From: Cytidiella melzeri
Taxonomy: Eukaryota > Basidiomycota > Agaricomycetes > Polyporales > Irpicaceae
Assembly: GCA_022592445.1 (NCBI GenBank)
Contig: JABYQR010000172.1
Location: forward strand, 1 to 64,000
Length of the DNA stretch: 64,000 nt
Reading direction: 5' to 3'
The position numbers and the translations under genes were made by a program. The notes under the pieces were generated by a model. It was not told the origin of the DNA and did not search any database. It saw nothing but the letters and a program-made list of their open reading frames with translations. Each line of letters opens with the position of its first letter. Position 1 is the stretch's first letter. Positions 63,801 to 64,000 of this stretch are shown here, in pieces.

Positions 63801-64000
63801 GCCCTCATACATGGGTAACTACTCATGACAGCGAAGCAGATGATGCTCGTCTAATAAAACTTTGTTAGTTCTGAACAGCATTGGTCGCTGATGCCGCTTC
63901 ATTCGGTATGCTCGACCATACGGCCAGCTTCGTTTCTGTATGGTCCCGGCGGTGGCTATGGCAGCGAGAGGCCCATTTGTTTCCCATCGTGCGTCCACAG
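60853..64000 (+). CDS. RFC1: replication factor C subunit 1 (RFC1), 5' part, truncated by window end
   Basis: Large subunit of the PCNA clamp loader. Exons: 60853-60972, 61028-61061, 61120-61135, 61204-61210, 61259-61283, 61348-61774, 61829-61999, 62050-62310, 62358-62471, 62531-62717, 62767-62820, 62869-62994, 63043-63128, 63179-63226, 63278-63415, 63469-63625, 63678-63814 and 63869 to the edge. Features in order: a PIP-like KDIRGFF near residue 16, a Lys/Ser-rich linker, a BRCT domain ([31 protein letters not shown]), the AAA+ module ([17 protein letters not shown], Walker [12 protein letters not shown], Walker [16 protein letters not shown], sensor-like [10 protein letters not shown]) and [20 protein letters not shown]. 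Intron 63129-63178 appears to be GC-AG. Exon 4 (7 nt) and its neighbours are the least certain part. The 3' end lies beyond the window. Confidence 0.92.

Overview
The window is nuclear DNA of a filamentous basidiomycete, most likely an Agaricomycete. Genes carry many short introns (about 46-80 nt, usually GT-AG with CTAAC/CTGAC-like branch points). The gene families are typical of mushrooms: a DUF6697-like protein, an F-box protein with an N-terminal coiled coil, and a cysteine-cluster protein of the kind associated with KDZ transposases. The retroelements are Ty3/gypsy chromoviruses with C-terminal chromodomains. The species cannot be named from this sequence. I saw no tRNA, rRNA or CRISPR.

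1-22.9 kb is a nest of minus-strand LTR retrotransposons. Element A (LTRs 287-1012 and 15729-16427) has intact gag and an otherwise intact pol, split by a complete element B (2100-9897) flanked by ATTCC duplications. Removing B and one ATTCC restores the A pol frame. To the right lies D, a truncated copy of A's family (16428-21765), then an older A-family LTR piece, then an LTR of a third family (E) that carries a B-family solo LTR with CAAGC duplications. A, B and E share a self-complementary primer-binding site (Tf1-style self-priming) and an extra reading frame upstream of gag.

23.3-41.6 kb is gene-rich: a six-exon DUF6697-like gene (-); a decayed and an intact F-box gene in tandem (+); S-methyl-5'-thioadenosine phosphorylase (+); a five-exon conserved protein of unknown function (-); an 18-exon secreted S10 serine carboxypeptidase (+); and a proline-rich, repeat-containing secreted protein (+).

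41.6-48.5 kb is a repeat island: a C20 tract, two adjacent TA-flanked MITEs, the 5' end of an E-family element, a diverged direct repeat, two more MITE-like elements and a relic of the carboxypeptidase gene.

48.6-64 kb holds RNA14/CSTF3 (+, 11 exons), a CxC5/CxC6-type gene (+, 7 exons), a putative membrane protein (-), a probable nuclear protein (-), a very long inverted repeat (two 851-bp arms, 72-bp loop), a Cys-cluster protein (-), and the 5' part of RFC1 (+), which runs off the right edge. The housekeeping genes (MTAP in methionine salvage, RNA14 in mRNA 3'-end formation, RFC1 in clamp loading) are unrelated neighbours, not a cluster. All exon models were derived by eye from splice signals, reading phase and protein conservation; no alignment was run.
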